A stretch of DNA of 8,370 bases from CAIPVR01 sp049316905. GTDB taxonomy: Bacteria > Actinomycetota > Acidimicrobiia > Acidimicrobiales > Microtrichaceae. Both the position numbers and the translations under genes were made by a program. The notes below the pieces were generated by a model, which was not told the DNA's origin, did not search any database, and worked only from the letters and a program-made list of their open reading frames with translations. Positions 6,451-8,370 of this stretch are shown here, in pieces; position 1 is the first letter of the stretch, and each line of letters opens with the position of its first letter. Location of the stretch: positions 1-8,370 of the forward strand of contig JBMOJH010000132.1 in NCBI GenBank assembly GCA_049316905.1, in the 5' to 3' direction.

Positions 6451-7194
6451 GTGACCGCGACCGACCTGAGCCACAACCCGATGGCGCCGCCGCTGCCCGA
6501 GCTGAGCCCGCAGGCCGAGGTGGCCCTGTTGTGCCGCACCCTGTTCCGGGAGGGCTACGACGACCACCTCGCCGGTCACATCACCTACCGCCAGCCCGAC
6601 GGCACGCTGCTGGTGAACCCGTGGGGCCTCACCTGGGACGAGGTGCGGGCCTCCGACGTGCTCCGCATCGACACCGACGGCAACCTGCTCGAGGGGCGGT
6701 GGACCGTCACCCCGGCGATCCCACTGCACGTCGAGTTGCACCGCGCCCGCCCCGACGTGGCCGTGGCGGTGCACAACCATCCCCGGTGGGGGACGATCTG
6801 GGCCGACCTCCGGCGCGTTCCGCCCGTGTACGACCAGACCTCCGCCATGGTCCCCGGTGATCCGGCGCTGTACGCCGACTTCGACGGTTCGGTCGACCGC
6901 GTCGCCAACGCCCGGGCCTGCGTGGAGGCGTTGGGCGACGCCCGCACGGCGCTGCTCGCCAACCACGGAGTGTTCGTGGTGGGGGCCGACGTCGCGCAGG
7001 CCCACCACCGCGCCGTGGTGCTGGAATGGCGGTGCCGTCAGGCCTGGCACGTGGAGGCGCTGGGCGGGGGGGTGCCCGTGGACCCCGAGGTGTTCCGGCG
7101 CTTCGCCGCGCCGTTCGACCACGTGTCGTTCCCCGGGCTCTGGGAGGCCATGTGCCGCCGCGAGCTCCGCCACGACCCGTCGATCACGGACTGA
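6451..7194 (+). CDS. Class II aldolase/adducin-family protein
   Basis: The 247-residue protein matches the class II aldolase/adducin fold (PF00596), zinc enzymes that cleave or epimerise sugar phosphates, plus many uncharacterised relatives. It shows LAGHITYR (40-47), LLVNPWG (53-59), LHRARPDVAVAVHNHPRWG (96-114) with zinc ligands His108 and His110, and the third zinc His in LLANHGVFVVG (His172). Counting back from HNH, the catalytic Glu of fuculose-1-phosphate aldolase (Glu73) corresponds here to Ala89, so a classical sugar-phosphate aldol reaction is doubtful. The zinc site suggests a retro-aldol, decarboxylation or related enolate step on another substrate. It opens a second transcription unit behind the perfect palindrome and is followed 19 bases later by an amidohydrolase. 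The family is clear, the function unknown. Confidence 0.87.
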   Translation: MTATDLSHNPMAPPLPELSPQAEVALLCRTLFREGYDDHLAGHITYRQPDGTLLVNPWGLTWDEVRASDVLRIDTDGNLLEGRWTVTPAIPLHVELHRARPDVAVAVHNHPRWGTIWADLRRVPPVYDQTSAMVPGDPALYADFDGSVDRVANARACVEALGDARTALLANHGVFVVGADVAQAHHRAVVLEWRCRQAWHVEALGGGVPVDPEVFRRFAAPFDHVSFPGLWEAMCRRELRHDPSITD

Positions 7195-7213
7195 GCGGGC
7201 CGGACCGAGCGCG

Positions 7214-8370
7214 ATGGCCACCACCGAGGACCTCTTCCTCCCCGAGCCCGAACCGCGTGAGGTGCGCTACACGGTCATCTCGGTGGACGACCACCTGGTG
7301 GAGCCCCCGGACATGTTCGAGGGCCGGTTGCCCTCCCGGCTCGCCGACCGCGCTCCCCGGGTGGTGGAGAACGAGTGGGGCCATCAGGTCTGGGAGTTCG
7401 ACGGCGCCACGCACAGCCAGGTCGGGATGAACGCCGTGGCCGGCCGCCGGCCCGAGACGGTGAAGGTGGAGCCGTTCCGTTTCGACGAGATGCGCCGCGG
7501 CTGCTGGGACGTGCACGCCCGTGTCCACGACATGGACATCAACGGGGTCTGGGCGTCGCTCAACTTCCCGTCGATGATCACGGGCTTCTGCGGACGGGTC
7601 TTCTCCCAGTGCTCCGACCCGGAGTTGGGCCTCGCGGTCACCCGGGCGTGGAACGACTGGATGCACGACGAGTGGTGGCAGCCCTATCCCGAGCGGATCA
7701 TCCCCCTGGGGATCACGTTCCTGACCGACCCCGAGGCGGGCGCGGCCGAGATCCGCCGTAACGCCGAGCGGGGCTTCCGCACCGTCACACTGCCCGAGCG
7801 GCCCCACCGTCTCGGTCTGCCCTCGATCTTCGAGCGGCACTGGGAGCCCATCCTGCGGGCCTGCGCGGAGACGGGGACCGTGGTGAGCCTCCACGTGGGG
7901 TCCTCGGGCCTCGGTGATTTCCCGGACGGGTGCTGGGACGTCGCGGTGCCCCTGGGTGCCACCCTGTTCGGGCAGCTGTCGCTCACGGCCTGCGTCGAGT
8001 GGCTGTGGGCGGGTTGGGCGCTCGAACTGCCCGAGCTCAAGATCGCCATGTCCGAGGGCGGCATCGGCTGGGTGGCGATGCTCATCGACCGGCTCGACAA
8101 CATCGTGGACCGGTCCGGCTACGCCGGGGACTGGCCGGTGCGGCCGGCCGACGTGCTCCGCCGGAACTTCTGGTTCTGCACGATCGATGACCCGTCCACC
8201 ATCGACACCCGCCACACGGTCGGCGTGGAGAACATCATGGTGGAGGTGGACTATCCGCACGGCGACGGCACCTGGCCCGACACCCAGCGGGTGATCGCGG
8301 AGCTGTGGGGCCATGTGCCCCCCGACGAGCTGCGGGCCATGTGTTGCGAGAACGCCGCCCGCCTCTTCCG
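7214..8370 (+). CDS. Amidohydrolase family 2 (TIM-barrel metal-dependent hydrolase), nearly complete, C-terminus cut by window edge
   Basis: Open from ATG at 7214 to the right edge, giving 385 residues plus two bases. The last residues, ENAARLF, are typical of the end of this family, so only a few codons should be missing. Motifs in order are SVDDHLVEPPD (23-33; D-x-H metal-site variant), LNFPSM, the barrel His in SLHVGSS (H227), SEGGIGW (280-286) and EVDYPHGDGTWPD (D346 as probable metal ligand). It is clearly paralogous to the minus-strand protein at the left edge, with matching blocks such as VDDHxVEPPDxFEGRL, NGVxxSLNFPSM, ETGTV and SEGGIGWV. Here there is an N-terminal extension of about 13 residues. 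It follows the aldolase-like gene after 19 bp with only a weak Shine-Dalgarno, so coupled translation is likely. A hydrolase or decarboxylase role is inferred from the family (ACMSD-like). Confidence 0.9.
   Translation, partial: MATTEDLFLPEPEPREVRYTVISVDDHLVEPPDMFEGRLPSRLADRAPRVVENEWGHQVWEFDGATHSQVGMNAVAGRRPETVKVEPFRFDEMRRGCWDVHARVHDMDINGVWASLNFPSMITGFCGRVFSQCSDPELGLAVTRAWNDWMHDEWWQPYPERIIPLGITFLTDPEAGAAEIRRNAERGFRTVTLPERPHRLGLPSIFERHWEPILRACAETGTVVSLHVGSSGLGDFPDGCWDVAVPLGATLFGQLSLTACVEWLWAGWALELPELKIAMSEGGIGWVAMLIDRLDNIVDRSGYAGDWPVRPADVLRRNFWFCTIDDPSTIDTRHTVGVENIMVEVDYPHGDGTWPDTQRVIAELWGHVPPDELRAMCCENAARLF

Overview
The window is a compact catabolic gene cluster from a high-GC bacterium. The base composition (GC-rich third positions, GTG starts) and the gene families (Mce3R-like double TetR, paired FadE-type acyl-CoA dehydrogenases, F420-type luciferase-like protein) point to an actinomycete, either a Mycobacteriales relative or an Acidimicrobiia-type lineage. 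The exact taxon cannot be read from this sequence. There are no RNA genes, mobile elements or CRISPR arrays, and almost all of the DNA is coding.

Layout. Positions 911 to 1 (minus strand, running off the left edge) encode an amidohydrolase of the Amidohydro_2 (PF04909) type. A 127-bp divergent intergenic region (912-1038) carries a promoter-like element and a 20-bp inverted repeat. On the plus strand follows a tightly packed, partly overlapping five-gene run: a double-domain TetR regulator (1039-2313), two acyl-CoA dehydrogenase subunits (2319-3455 and 3452-4672), a luciferase-like (F420-type) oxidoreductase (4675-5607) and a short-chain dehydrogenase (5607-6377). A second, perfect copy of the inverted repeat lies in the 73-bp gap at 6378-6450. 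It precedes a second short run: a class II aldolase/adducin-family protein (6451-7194) and a second amidohydrolase paralogous to the first (7214 to the right edge, nearly complete).

How it fits together. The palindrome ACCTGAC-N6-GTCAGGT occurs upstream of all three predicted transcription units and nowhere else that I noticed. The simplest reading is that the double TetR protein represses itself, the oxidation genes and both amidohydrolases, with release by a pathway intermediate, perhaps a CoA thioester. The regulator type plus a FadE pair, an LLM protein and an SDR resembles the Mycobacterium tuberculosis Mce3R regulon (Mce3R; Rv1933c-Rv1935c and Rv1936-Rv1941). The added amidohydrolases and aldolase-like protein are not part of that set as I know it. 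I infer degradation of a lipid or polycyclic (steroid-, terpenoid- or aromatic-derived) CoA ester. The substrate is unknown.

The most interesting points are the shared operator, the double-TetR regulator, the split catalytic machinery of the acyl-CoA dehydrogenase pair, and the paralogous amidohydrolases bracketing the cluster.
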